DNA from: Aristolochia californica
Lineage: Eukaryota; Streptophyta; Magnoliopsida; Piperales; Aristolochiaceae
Assembly: GCA_029961685.1 (NCBI GenBank)
Contig: JARWKL010000001.1
Span: 53,656,062-53,720,061 of the forward strand
Reading direction: 5' to 3'
Length of the DNA stretch: 64,000 nt
The translations under genes and the position numbers were made by a program. Shown piece after piece: positions 48,090-59,900 of the stretch (the first letter of the stretch is position 1; every line of letters starts with the position of its first letter). Under the pieces are notes generated by a model. That model did no database searches and was not told where the DNA came from. It saw only the letters and a list, made by a program, of their open reading frames with translations.

Positions 48090-48770
48090 GTGTGGAATTG
48101 TAGGCATTCTTTAGAAAATTGTGCCCCATCTGTAGCGGGGAGTGTGAGACTCAACTGAGTGATTAGAAGAGGAAAAATTATACCTTGTATGTAGCGGGGA
48201 GTCTAGGTCTCAACTGGAGGATCAAAAGAGGAAAAAAAAATTTCCCCTACCTGTAGTGGGGTTGGGCATCAACTGGGTGACTAGGAGAGGAAAACTTGTG
48301 CCCTACTTGTAGTGGGGAGTTAGGGCCTCAACTAGGTATCCAAGAGAGGATTATATGGACCTTATCAAGGTACGGGCAAGATGATGTGGACTTCACTTTG
48401 ACCTTTTTCGAGACACTGATTAAGGGATACGAAACTAGCTAGTACTATAAGTCAGGATCAAGTCTAGCTCTAAAACTGTTGTGCCTCATTGACCTTGTTG
48501 AATACTCAAAAAGGGTATGTAGATGAAAAAGACTATTAGTATATTGTCTCACATGTAGTGAGGAATAAGGACCTTGTTGAGTAGTCAACAAGGGTATGTG
48601 GTTGCAAAAGACTATCGGTATATGTTTACCTCACCTGTAGTGAGGAGTAAGGATCTTGTTGAATAATCAACATGGGTATATGTATGCAAAAGACTATTAC
48701 ATGTTTGCCTAACTTGTAGTAAGGAGCAAAGACATTGATGGGTGACTTGCAAAGGTATGTGTGTGTGTAA
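48090..48770. repeat. Two adjacent degenerate tandem-repeat families
   Basis: Family A (about 48120-48350): four units of about 60-65 bp with TGTAGTGGGGAGT, CTCAACTGGGTGA and AGAGGAAAA. Family B (about 48490-48770): three to four units of about 80 bp with TGTAGTGAGGAGTAAGGA, CTTGTTGAAT.GTCAA and GCAAAAGACTAT. The two families share the TGTAGTG.GGAGT core, so B may derive from A. Confidence 0.7.
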
Positions 48771-49201
48771 GGCAACGATTACATTGATCGTATTAAAAAA
48801 ATAATAATAATACCATTATATATCAATAAAAGGGTTTACACGGATATGTAATAGGTATTATTCGATTCCATTTCTTTTAATAAACGAATAAACGGGTAAA
48901 ATATTCTAATTAAATATATAGATAATATTTTTTTTATATTATATATACCATTTAACAAACAAAAAATATGGATAATCAGCTAAAACCAATTTTTGAGCTA
49001 CTAAAACGTCTGGAGAATCGAAGACAGGCGATCCCTTTCGTGCTGGGAGCAGGATTGTTTAGAAAATAATTCGTTGTTGTCACCTGTGGATGGATGTTTC
49101 TTCGTAAGTCGGCTGGGAAGATTCTTACAGTTCCTGTTCGATGGTCAAGGTAGGCGCATCGTTGCGACTTTGCCATGGCAGTAGCTCAAATTTGAGGAAA
49201 A

Positions 49202-49891
49202 ATGCTTTCCCTAAAGTTGGTGCGCTCTTTGGTTTTCGGTGACACCATCACCGACCCCTGCTTCCTAAACCATTTCTATCGCCGTCGTCGTGAGGAAACT
49301 CATCGATCCTTTCTTCTTTTCCTCCCCACTCAAGAAATCATTTTCGATGCGTACAAGCTGGCGAACCTTGCGCGGGACATCGGGATGGATTTCTCACCCG
49401 ATCCCTCACTCTCTACCATCATCTTTTCATGGTCCTCCTTATCATCACCATCGTCGTCAACCACCCAAGTATCCCTTCCATTTCCCGATCTTTCCTGCGC
49501 TCCCCTGTCTCAACTCCAAAAATTTCTTCGCCTATGTAGAGGTTTCTTCAAGCTTGTCTCCTGCAAGGACCCTGTTATCAACGATCGACAAAGCTCCTCT
49601 TGTTCGCTTTCTTTGTTCGTGCGTCTAACCGGCAACCGAGTTGACGGTTTCAGTACTTTTGCACGCATCCTTGCCGGAGTTGGCTGGACGTTCTTTAAGA
49701 GCACCGGTGGTGGTGGTGACGTGGTGCATCTCTTCCGTAAGGTGGAATCTAGGAAGGCCAAGGTTGGAGGCTCTCAGGGGAATTCAAGGATTAGAGAGCT
49801 GAGATTGCCTGACTTTGATTTCGGGGATGTTCCAGTCAGGATTTTGCATTATATCCTTCTGATGACGGATGACGTCTTCTATTTAGGATGA
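49202..49891 (+). CDS. Uncharacterised single-exon plant protein (229 aa)
   Basis: The frame starts LSLKLVRSLVFGD and is open to a stop at 49889-49891. It has no signal peptide or transmembrane segment that I would trust. Likely conserved-looking blocks are PCFLNHFYRRRREETHRSF, LANLARDIGMDFSPDP, LFVRLTGNRVDGF, FLRLCRGFFKLV and the C-terminal VRILHYILLMTDDVFYLG. I recall similar proteins without a named domain in other plants but cannot confirm it. The composition (balanced residues, GC above its flanks) and lack of low-complexity bias support a real gene. It lies between SCAR and TyrA copy 2 in the sense opposite to TyrA. No function is proposed. Confidence 0.72.
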   Translation: MLSLKLVRSLVFGDTITDPCFLNHFYRRRREETHRSFLLFLPTQEIIFDAYKLANLARDIGMDFSPDPSLSTIIFSWSSLSSPSSSTTQVSLPFPDLSCAPLSQLQKFLRLCRGFFKLVSCKDPVINDRQSSSCSLSLFVRLTGNRVDGFSTFARILAGVGWTFFKSTGGGGDVVHLFRKVESRKAKVGGSQGNSRIRELRLPDFDFGDVPVRILHYILLMTDDVFYLG

Positions 49892-50150
49892 AGACGACGA
49901 CGACGACATTTTCCTTTACATTTTAATGTCATAATTCAACGATTTATAAGATCATGGAAACCCTTCCATTTGTGTTCTTTACTTGCGTTGGTGTTCCCAT
50001 CCCAAAAGCCAAAGAGTCTGCGTATTTTCCTTTTTGTTCCTTTCCATGCGACATTCATAAAGATAAAGGGAAGGAGAACCATCTTTAACATTAAATTTTA
50101 TCTCCTAAAAATTTACATTTTCAACAATTCTAATATAATCGATTTCTTAT
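49892..50150. other. 3' flank, nothing recognised
   Basis: AT-rich sequence with no support for a gene. Confidence 0.35.
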
Positions 50151-51820
50151 AATAAAATCAAAATAATTATGTTCATCTTGTCACCATGAGATCCAACCTT
50201 TCTTGTCACCAACTATAGATTTCCTTCCACTTCTTCATCAATATTAACAATTCCTTTGTTGTGATTTTGCTTAGTCGTTTCGACAAATACAAAAAGTATC
50301 GACTATCAGATAACGAATATTAATTCATAATAGTCTCACTTATAATATGTTTACCTACATCTCCACTCTTTGATTGAACTAATTGTGACATCAATTATAC
50401 CAGGTCTGCTAGTTACCCAGCTAGTAAATCGATCTCCTCGAAAGAAATTGGATCATAACTCTAGTCTTTAGCTTGATTCTCGCCTACAATAAAAAATATA
50501 AATTATGTAAAATTAATCAATTGAGAATTAACAACTAAAACGAACAAGATAGTTTAATTAATTTACCCCAACAACAATTTGTAATGGACAAAGACAAGAT
50601 TATTAAGTCTTTTATGCTCTTATTTGTTCCTTATTTTTATGTGAATGCACTAAAAAAATACACTAGTGTGCTTACAACTATTTTCACTACATGTTTTTCT
50701 CTTCTTCTTCTAAAACCTAGGCCTTCTAGTGATGGAACCCTAGAATCTACCATGGTATTAGAGCTGAGATTGTAAGGTTGTTAAAGCAAACTTGCTCAAA
50801 GGTGTTGAGTGTGCAAAAAGAGACAAAATTTCTGCCATTAGAGGAGGTAAATGTACTATTTTTTTCCAAATTTCGGCAAGCCCTACATCATATAAGTGTG
50901 TTAAAATCATTCCTTATCATGTTAGAATCAACCCTAAAATGTTTTTAGGATCAATTCTACAAAGCAAAATCGAGTTCAAATAGACCAAAATCATGTCTAG
51001 ATTCCATTTTTTTTTTGGAACTCCATATTTTTGTCTTGTTTTGATTGATTTTATAAGCCATAAATTCCCTTATAAAAATTCAAAAAATCCTCTTAAATCC
51101 TGGTTTCAATCTCTTATTGTTGCTGATTTTATTAGTTCTCTACTTCCATAAAACCATAAGTTGAGGTTTGAAGGTCTTTAGAAAGTTTTCCTTGTTCATA
51201 TTGTGTTTGGAATTACCTTCTTAATCAACAACTTTTTTTTTGTTTTGAATTATTCAGCCTAATTGTCAGTGCTCCAAGGCAAATCCTACAGTAAAGTTAG
51301 AGGAAGAGGATCTGGTGAAAGTAGCCAACCGAGGAAGTGCGTTTTTTGTAGTTTGAACAATCATTTAGTTAAAACTGTTGGAATTTATATGAGAAACCAA
51401 ATTATTTTAAGGCTAATCAAGTATCAACCTCAGTGAATGAAATAAACCCAAAGCTCTCTAAGGGAAAGATGGCAGTTTCGGATGAAGATTATGAATTGTT
51501 CCAAAATTTTAAAATTTGGTAGCTACACCACAAAGTGCATCAACAACTATAATTGCTACAATTTGTATGTACTCATTTCTCTCATGCTCGAGTTCATCAC
51601 CATTTATCATTGACTTAAGAGCCTCTAAACATCTCACATGTAAATTTGAACTCTTACCCTCTATGTTTCCATGTTCTATGGACCGATTTGTATCTATTGA
51701 GTATGAGTCACAAACCAAAGTTAAGGCATTGGTACAATTATACTATCAATTTCTTTTTCACTTTCTAATGTCTTATTTGTTCCTCAATTTCCTTTTTAAG
51801 TCTTATGTAAGTTAGTCATT
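50150..51820 (+). mobile_element. Copia fragment: LTR end, primer site, gag knuckle and protease
   Basis: An LTR ends at about 50752 (ATCTACCA), followed by a Met-tRNA type primer site TGGTATTAGAGC at 50753. Downstream are a degraded CCHC knuckle (KCVFCSLNNHL, with the final Cys lost) near 51340 and a protease box FIIDLRASKHLT near 51605, where the normal DSGA is DLRA. The gag core is mostly deleted, and integrase onward is absent. The left limit of the LTR is a guess. Confidence 0.62.
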
Positions 51821-52391
51821 AAACTGTTTTGTAACTTTTTTTCCAATCTTTACTTTATGAACTCATCTTCCTCATTCAACAACCATTGCTGATGTTTCCC
51901 TTTAGTCTTTTGCAACGGGCATCGCATCAACATAGTTGCAGCAATAATGGATATCGGACAAGTAAACATATCGAATAAAAATGCCATAGCTCTTTCAAGG
52001 CCTCCCCAAACTCTCTTTCTGATAAATGAATGGGAAAGGAGCCCAACTACGGCTACCAAAACTCTTCCCTATTGCAGAAAGTAAGATTTCAAAGAAGAAA
52101 AACCAGGAAAGAAGAATCATGAAAAAGTCCCTTACCTTGACCGAAATGGTGGAGAAATTTGTGGGTTTTGTTAACCGTGGCAGCAATCAAAACCCAAGGC
52201 AGAAGACGTATAGCTCCACCGTCTGGCCATCTATCCACCATTCCCAGAGTCGGACTCTGCCGCGGCCAAGTCTGAGTCGGAATCTGGCGAATTTTGTGAC
52301 AAGCTCTGGCCGAGGTTCGGGTTTCCTACGATCCTCTCCAGCGCATTGTGTCCTGCAACTTCTTGATCTTCGAACTCAGCCATGATCTCCC
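51821..52391. other. Unassigned region with short reading frames
   Basis: GC rises from about 52020. A minus-strand ATG near 52383 opens about 50 residues (MAEFEDQEVAGHNALERIV start) ending in an acidic Asp/Ser stretch. A plus-strand frame of 119 residues overlaps it. I recognise neither and cannot say which strand, if any, is coding. Confidence 0.25.
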
Positions 52392-52551
52392 ACTAGGAGG
52401 AGGAAACAATTTGTTGGAGGCGGTCAGTGAAGGCCGCGCCGCTCTGTTGAGCCTGCTTGAGGTCGAAGCCATTGCAGTAGAATTTTCCTCGGCGGTGGTG
52501 ACACAGAATCAAAGGCTCATTATTTTTTATCCCGAATAGCATCTGCTATGG
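52392..52551 (-). pseudogene. Fragment resembling enoyl-CoA delta isomerase / hydratase (ECI-like)
   Basis: The minus strand reads IADAIRDKK, a stop, then EPLILCHHRRGKFYCNGFDL and QAQQSGAAFTDRLQQIV before another stop. The GKFF(C/S)NG.DL block is the signature of plant peroxisomal enoyl-CoA isomerases of the crotonase fold. Only about 50 residues remain and stops interrupt them, so this is a relic. Confidence 0.5.
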
Positions 52552-53446
52552 AAAATTTCTTCGTCCCCAAAATTTCCTCTTCTCATCTTGATCTCTTATG
52601 AATTCAGTTGACGAACTATTCCGTGCAGAGATTGTCGGCAAGTCTTGCTGCTACCTGTTCAACGGAATGCTAAGTCAGAGTAGTTACGTCTGATTCGAGC
52701 TACTGTTAGTCAACTCTTGAGGGTTGTTTGAAGGATTGCTGTTGTTTGAAGCTGCTTCCTTATTCAAAACTCTTTAGATAGAGGCTCTGCCGAAGTAATT
52801 ATGGGGGACGTCGAGTTTGAACCTCTTGCTTTGATTTGCTTCCAGTCCTCTCGCAGGTGTGAACCTAGGAGATTAATTGGACCGCCAAACCACTGCCTTC
52901 AACTGCAGCTTCGTTCTGAATTTAATCGCTGACTTTCTTAGGAAAAACTTGCAGCAACTCGACCGATGATTCAACCAGAGACCACTTTGAAAAGTGATGA
53001 TCATGATCTGGATCAGGTGGGATCAAAGTGGGAGGATGTAAATTGGTGCTCTGTTGATCAGCGACAGCAATAAGCACTCAAACGAAGTTTGTTCCCAAAA
53101 GAACGTTGTTAAGAGCAATTTATTAAGAAGAATTGAAGATATTTGGATTTTGAAACTGATAACTGAAGTTTTTGTTCTACCAAAGATGCTAGCAGCAAGA
53201 GATTACTTGAGGATTACTTGGTAAAAATAGTCTCATATTGGTTGGGTAAGACTAGATGACTCTCTTCATTACTGTCGTGTTCTTCTGAGAAAACAACTTG
53301 CAGAAGAAAAGATCCGCAGTTATTAGCGTTACAATGATATGTGCCAAATATGTTACAGATAGGTAGAAGGAAAAAAATTGGAACTGCACAAAAAGAATAA
53401 ACTTCTTTTGTTTGGTCCAGGAAAATGAAATGGGTCCTGGAGTCAA
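52552..53446. other. Intergenic, no gene recognised
   Basis: Mixed-composition sequence. The right end is presumably the 3' UTR of TyrA copy 2. Confidence 0.35.
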
Positions 53447-55135
53447 TCATCTCCTCCCAGCTCCTGCTTCCCCAGGCACTGAAATGGCTTCGTTATTCCG
53501 GTCTTGTTGTGGCAGGGTGGCCGCAAATGAGGTTAGATCTTTTATATCATCAGTTTTTGGCAGGAAGTAGGCCTCGGAGGTGGGTTTCCTTGCTTGCTGT
53601 GGTGCCCCCTGCACTGGGACTCTCTCCACTATCTGCTTCCTCAAGATGTCGTGGAGCCTACCGAAGAGCTTCTGCTTCACGGTCTCGAAAGCTCTATCCA
53701 GATTCTCAATCTGCTCCGTCGCGTTAACGTTGTACATGAACAGCCCATAATACAAATCGAAGCTGTCACTGACCGTGTTCTTGGTCTGTAATAGAAAGGC
53801 ATATGTTTGTTAGATTCACGGACGAGTACTGCAGCTCCTTTTTCAAGAATCCACAAAACGTATTAGTTTTTTTTTTTTTCACATTACCAGCTGCAAAAGA
53901 GTCTCGTATCCCTTGGTGTTGATGGGCGTCGATTCCAAGTCTAGATGAGACAATATTCTGCAAAAGGCAGATCAGGAGATGTTTCTTTAGAAATTGCAGG
54001 TTCGATATAGATCACCTTGCCGAGTAATTACAAAGATGACCGAGTCTCTTACCTTCCTATAGTGTGAGTCACGAATTGGCTGCCGGCGGCATGGCGGTCG
54101 TGTTCTTCGCAGGACATTTCCACCATACGACAACCCTGGAGAAGGCAAAAACGATTTGTTAGGCGATTTGTTCCCAACAAAAAATCCTCAACTGGGACAG
54201 ACAGGATATAAGAAATTCTGACCTCTTGCTCAAAAATGCTCAAGAAGTTATCGCATTTCTGCTCTTGAACGCTCTTCTCTGTGATTCGGACCTTGTCAAA
54301 GACGAAGGCCAGGTCCTCCCAACCGTTTTTTCCGCTTTCTGGACCGAACATTGGATGGGTACAGACGATTCCGAATCCTGGAGGAAGAACCTGAGAATCC
54401 CATTGTTCGATGAGTTAATCAGAGGAAATCGTATATACTTGTTGATTAAATTTAGCTCAAACCTATGGATAGATGAAGTTACCTCAAGGAAGAGATTCCT
54501 AGGAAACTGCTTTACAGATAAAACATCCGCAAAAATGGTGTCCGGCTTCAACTTATCGAATGGAATTCCTCGGAGTACTGTCTCAGTCGACAAGATCGAA
54601 CTGCAGACGAGTACAACGTCTGGTTGCGCTTCACATAACCCATCAACGTTCCTGTTGCAAAGCAGGCAAACGTTAAGTATCTTTCTCCTGGAACTTACAA
54701 ATTAGAGCAATAACGATACTTCAGATTCCAAAAAACTTAATGAAATGATCCTCACCCGAAGAACTCAATGCCATGCTTCTGGCAGTAGTCTGAGTAATCT
54801 GATCTCGAGGTTGCCAAAACCTTGTGCCCCTGTCTCAGTAGCCCGTCGGCTATGAACTGACCGAAATTACCGAACCCGATGATCCCGATCTTCAGCAAAG
54901 GCTCATTAGACGAATTTAATGGCTCGGCGGATTTGTCCAACTGACTGACGACCTGAAGCCTTCTCAAGGTGAGGGATTTCAGGCGCAAATCACCAAACTT
55001 AGCTCCACTGTGCCGACGTAGAGTCGGCAAGAAGGAAAACTGAGTTGACGAGGGAAGTGAAGGTAGATTGTGCTTCAAGTCAGTCCGAGTTTGGAAGAGA
55101 TTTTGATTGCAGTTGGAGAGATGAAAGGAAGCCAT
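53447..55135 (-). CDS. TYRA: Arogenate dehydrogenase, plastidic, copy 2 (six exons)
   Basis: Same reaction as copy 1. Exons: 55135-54756, 54651-54483, 54390-54223, 54135-54053, 53957-53888, 53785-53447. Frame is kept across GT-AG junctions and the product is 402 residues. Exons 2-5 have exactly the lengths of copy 1 (169, 168, 83, 70 bp). The first ~75 residues are a divergent transit peptide with the shared start MASFH. GFGNFG is at 87-92, TSRS follows, then DVLSVK, HPMFGPESGKNGW, EEHDRHAAGSQF and DSFDLYYG with Asp297. The catalytic part is much closer to copy 1 than the transit peptide or the C-terminal tail (about 45 residues after VERVPVQGAP). Introns are short and unrelated in sequence to those of copy 1. 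It appears intact, with NADP use and arogenate preference inferred. Confidence 0.93.
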
Positions 55136-55199
55136 TGGAGAGATGGGAGCAGTAAGTTTTGATCCGTTGGGATGAGAGGTTGGAGTCTGAGATGGGGGG

Positions 55200-55206
55200 T
55201 ATTTAT
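55200..55206 (-). promoter_or_regulatory. TATA box of TyrA copy 2
   Basis: ATAAATA on the minus strand lies 65 bp upstream of the start codon and would place the transcript start about 30-40 bp before the ATG. Confidence 0.45.
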
Positions 55207-55981
55207 GGGGAGCGACTGCCTCGAGTCTTATTCTTATGTTTCACGCGAAAGACGAATGGATTCGGAACTCAGAAACCTCACCTCACCTTCCTCTTCAAAT
55301 ATTTTCATTTGACATCACAGGAATAAGACATGCGACTGAAAGCTTACTGGATTCGTTCCTCTTTCCTTTTTCCCAAAATAAAAAAGCTTGAACAAAATAA
55401 AAATTGTACGTGGTGGCTAGACACAGAGACCACATTCAATGGAGAGGTTAAAGAGAATATAGAAGAAAAACTCTTAAACGTGTAAAGGCTATTAATTTGA
55501 CCGAGGAGAAGCAGACGAAGAGAAAATACTAATTAACGGCCATTTTATGAGAGAAATTTGAAAGCAAGTTGGAGTAAGTAGGACGAAACTGACCGAGGAG
55601 AAACGGACAAAGGTGGGAGCTCAATAATTGAGAACAGGAGAAGTCTTATTTTTATGCTGGTTGCCATTTTTAAACAAAGGCTGCTGGCCTGCGCTGATTG
55701 ATCAATTCTTTTCGTGTTCTTGCGTCTTTTTTTAATCGAGCTCAGCGGGCACTGGAACATCGAGTGGCCAATCGGTTTCGTGTTTCAACAGCGAGCAACG
55801 TCTGTTTTTTTTTTTTTTTTTAATATGTCAGGGCGAAGACCAGATGCACTCGAGTTGCTCAAATGGTCTTAAACAAAGGTCCGGCTTCTTTAGATAAGAT
55901 CAGGAGCAATTAAACAAATAATGGACGATTCCCTGTTGTTAAACGTGACTGTTCTTGAGAGAAAAAAAAATTATATTTATA
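55207..55981. other. Upstream region of TyrA copy 2, no gene seen
   Basis: Mixed-composition sequence running up to the Copia-4 insertion, whose near end lies about 0.85 kb from the start codon. Confidence 0.4.
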
Positions 55982-55986
55982 CATAC

Positions 55987-56168
55987 TATAGAAGTTTAGC
56001 GACATAAGAGAAATAATTTTTACCATATTTTTCATTAATGAGAATGGGAAATTTATAGATTTACAACGATGTTGTATTGTTTACAATTTTTCAACTACTT
56101 GTCGTACCTCCTGGATACAATTTTAGGTTATCTTTATCCTTTATCATGCTCATCCTTTATCTCTATCA
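55987..56168 (-). repeat. Copia-4 3' LTR
   Basis: 182 bp, near-identical to 59901-60078 apart from small changes, next to a purine tract (ACGGGAGTA on minus). Confidence 0.9.
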
Positions 56169-56308
56169 TACTCCCGTAAGATGGAGCTCCGAGAGGAGAG
56201 TCCAGTCTTGGTCTTCAAGAAGATGAAGTGACACTGCGGAAGCGGTTTGGTCAAAGCATTAGCCAATTGATTAATAGAAGAGACATGAGTAACCCGACTA
56301 TTCTGAAC

Positions 56309-57223
56309 TTATTCGCGAATGAAGTGGTAATCCAAAACAATATATTTCATGCGAGAGTGAAATACTAGATTGGAGCACAGATTTATAATATCTACATTGT
56401 TACAATAAAGGTTTGGTTGGTATGGAAGAAAAACACCAAGTTTAGTGAGAAGAGAGTAGATCCAATGGATCTCAATTGTAGTGGTTGCAACAGAGCGATA
56501 TTTCACCTTTGTAGATGAGGGACCCACAATCCGTTGCTTCTTAGAACTCCAAAAGATAAGATTGCAACCTAGGTAAACAAGATAGACATCGGAGGAAGTA
56601 AAATCAACCTTGTTTCCTGCCCGGACAACATTAGAAAACGCATTGAGAGACAAAGTAGATTGTCAATGTTGTACAATACATTGATCCAACGTCCCACAAA
56701 GATAGTGCAACAATCACTTGACAGCATCCCAGTGGTCAGTAGTAGGGAAATACATAAATTAGGATAAATTATTCACCACATAAGCAATGTCCGGGCAAGT
56801 AAGAGACAAGTATTGCTGACTACCAACAATAGTCCGACATTCAGATAGATCAGAGAGTATGGTATCAAACTAAAGGGTAAGAGTAGATGATGTGGCAACT
56901 GATGTAGGTACAGGCTTTGCATTTGTCATGCATGTGCGAGCAAGTAGATTAGAGATATATCGGCATTGAGACGGAAGTAATCTTCGAGAATGAAGAACAA
57001 CTTCAATTCCGAGAAAGTAAGTCAAGGAACCAAGATCCTTGAGTGAAAATTTATATTTAAGAAGGTGGATGATCGTTGACATAGCTTGATCATTGTCTCT
57101 TGTAATAATAATGTCATCCACATAGACCAAAATATACAACACAATAGTACCTGTATGAGAGATAAATAGAGAGGAGTTTGCATGAGGGTTGGTGATGCCA
57201 GAGGTGATGAGAAACTGGCGCAA
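56309..57223 (-). pseudogene. Copia-4 reverse transcriptase and RNase H (broken)
   Basis: RT keeps LVYVDDIIIT near 57115, KDLGSLTYFLGIE and QCRYISNLL. RNase H is represented by FWSSKKQ and the C-terminal MKYIVLDYHFIRE. The ASP-containing RNase H start is degraded, and stops split the frame. Confidence 0.85.
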
Positions 57224-57879
57224 CTCATGATACCAAGCACGCGGAGCTTACTTGAGACTATAAATAACCTTGTGAAGTAATGAAGCCCGATGGTTGACAT
57301 CAAGTCATTGAAGCGATCAACCACGACTTACTGCAAGGCTAAGAATAACGTGAATAGTGTTTGGCTTGACAATAAGTCTAAAAGTTTCATGATAATCAAC
57401 CCTAGACGTTGGTGAAACCCTTTGGCAACTAAGTGAGTCATGTACCTGTCAATAGAGCCATCAGAGAGATATTTAGTACGAAATATTCATTTTCAACCAA
57501 TCATATTCTGTGAGGGATCTGAGGGAACAAGTTTCTATGTCCCATTCCGAACAAGAACATCATACTCATCAGACATAGCCAGATGTCATTTGGGATCGGT
57601 GAGAGCTTGAGTCATGGTTGTTGGTTCATGGTTGGCAGAAGTAGGAAGTTGGGTTGTAAGGTTTAATTTTTGGATGGGCTTGTAAATGTTGTTCTTAGAT
57701 CTAGTGACAACAACACTGGGAGGAGAGGAAGTAGGTAGGGATGATGGGTGTGGGTCGGCCAATGAGGGAAGTGTGTGAGTGGGGTTAAGTGTGAGGTCTT
57801 GAATGGAACTTGCAGAGGGCCCAGGGATCGAAGCAGTGGTTGATGTGTCGGTAGTCAGAAGTAAGGACACAGAAGAACA

Positions 57880-59230
57880 CTAGTGGGAGAGTGTCTCAGA
57901 TGAAGGACGGTTAAGGTGAGACAGAAGTGTAGTGAAGAAGAAGATAAACTCAATGAATTTAACATGACGTGACATATACAAACGAGAGGTAGTGGGTTCA
58001 AGATATACATGGGCACTTTGAGTGGTAGAGTACCGAAGGAAGACACAAGGAGAGGAATATGGAGTGAGTTTGTGGGAAGAGTATGGCATGTGCCATGAAT
58101 AACAAAGGCAACCAAAACTTCGAAGTTTAGAGTAGTTAGGAGGAGTGCCAATGGGTTTGGCATATGGTGAAAGAAGATTAAGTGTGGGAGTATGTAGACA
58201 GATGATGAGATAGACAGTAGTAGAGAAAGCATATGACCAGTAAGATAGAGGTATGACAGCATGAGAAAGAAGAGACATACCTGTTTTGACAATATGACGA
58301 TGTCGTCCTTCGGAATACCCATTGTGTTTAGGTGTATGTGGAGGAGACATGAGAAAAGAAATGTCATTAGTAGCCAGAAAAGAGGACATTGCTTTTATAT
58401 TCCCCTCCATTATTATAATAGAGTGTTTTAATTCGTTTACCAAAGAAGTTTTCAACAAGAGATTTGAACCAAACAAACGTATCAAATACATGTAATATTT
58501 GTTTGAGAGGATAAAACCATATATACTTTGTAAAATGATCGACAAAAATAACATAATATTTGAAACCATTAATAGAATAAATAGGAGAGGTTCAAACACC
58601 AGAGAGGACAACGTCAAGAAGGGAAAAGAGACAAGAGAGTGGGAGAATGGTAATTTGTGACTCTTATTGCATTGACAAGAATTGTAATTGAAAGTAAAAT
58701 TTAGAGGATTCGATAAATCTAATTGAAAAGTAGAGACAATGAGCCTTAGAATTGGAGATGACAAATAACTTAAGTGATGATGTCAGGCAAACGAAGTGAT
58801 TTTGACACCGAAAAAGACTATTAACGGTGAAGACTGGGTGGAGGATGATCCTTCATAAGAAAAGAAGTAGGTAAAAATTCAATGGAAGTATGATTAGATA
58901 GACAAAACTGAGAGATTGAAATAAAATTTTTTTGCATAGTAGGAACACAAAGAATATTATTTAAGGAAAAAGTGTGAGAGGTGCAGAGAGAGATTTGGAA
59001 CTAATATGTGTAATAGGGAGATCTGTGTCGTCACCAATTACCATGTCATCAGTGCCATCATAAGGAGTGTGAACAGAGAGATTACTCAAGTCGGATGTAA
59101 CACGGTGTGATGCGCTACTATCTAGCAGCCAAGTGGAATCAATAGAATAGGTGGCAGTTGCAAGATATGATCGTGGTTGGCATTGACGAGTGGAGCAAGA
59201 AGATGGTGGTGGTGACAAGTGTGGATACAT
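57880..59230 (-). pseudogene. Copia-4 protease and integrase (broken)
   Basis: The protease box reads WLLDSSASH where DSGA is usual. The integrase C-terminal part keeps PHTPKHNGYSEGRHRHIV, LLSHAVIPLSYWSYAF and KLRSFGCLCY. The N-terminal zinc region is recognisable (CQCNKSHKLPF) but the catalytic core is degraded. Confidence 0.8.
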
Positions 59231-59900
59231 CTGACAAAAGACATGACATTGTGGAACAGTGTGTCCTTGTCCATGACACCATTGGTAGGGTCTAAGGTAG
59301 ATTCGGGGTCAGGGTTGACCATCAGCTATGAGTGCAAACTTGTAAATCAAGCTGGAATGTGTGGAGTCGTCAAAGTAGAGTTGAGGATAGTGTACCTCCC
59401 CCCCTTTTTTTTTCTTGCACATACGAAAATCTGCATGTGTCAATGCTTTAAACTTCACACACGTTTTTTGCACATGTGTTGTTTCCCATTCATTCAATTA
59501 ATCAAAGGGATTTTGATTAATCGAAGGTCGAAGGAAGGGAAACAAGGGGGAGCGCAATTGATGCAGGGTTGCCGATAGAACTAATAGCAACAACAACAGT
59601 GAAGGTTGACAACAATGACAAAGGTGAAGCTTGAAAAGAGTCGGAATAGTGGTAGACTCAATGACGAAGAGTCAAAATTGGGCCTCCATCGGGACTGCTG
59701 GTGCAGGGCATCAGGAGGCCGAGTGATGGCTCAGGTGTGGTCGTTGGTAACTATTAGAGGCTCCACCGGAATTGGGTCCCTTGATGGCGGTGATTCAAAC
59801 GAGCTCGATGACGGAAAAGAGGAAGGAACAAAGAGTTGCAGCTCTGGTTCTTTAGCTATGCCAGAGAGGAGAAATCATAGATATCTAAGTTGTTATACCA
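59230..59900. other. Copia-4 leader without a recognisable gag
   Basis: No gag helical domain or zinc knuckle was found on either strand. A plus-strand frame at 59606-59905 is not convincing. Confidence 0.5.

Noticed and set aside
52026..52385. 119-residue basic plus-strand protein
   Set aside because: No recognisable family, and the minus strand also has open frames here. Coding status cannot be decided from sequence alone.
11017..55135. Biosynthetic gene cluster around TyrA (GT4, TyrA, TyrA)
   Set aside because: SCAR is a cytoskeletal gene, the GT4 is a membrane-anchored glycosyltransferase of unrelated type, and no other tailoring enzyme is present. Co-location alone does not support a cluster.
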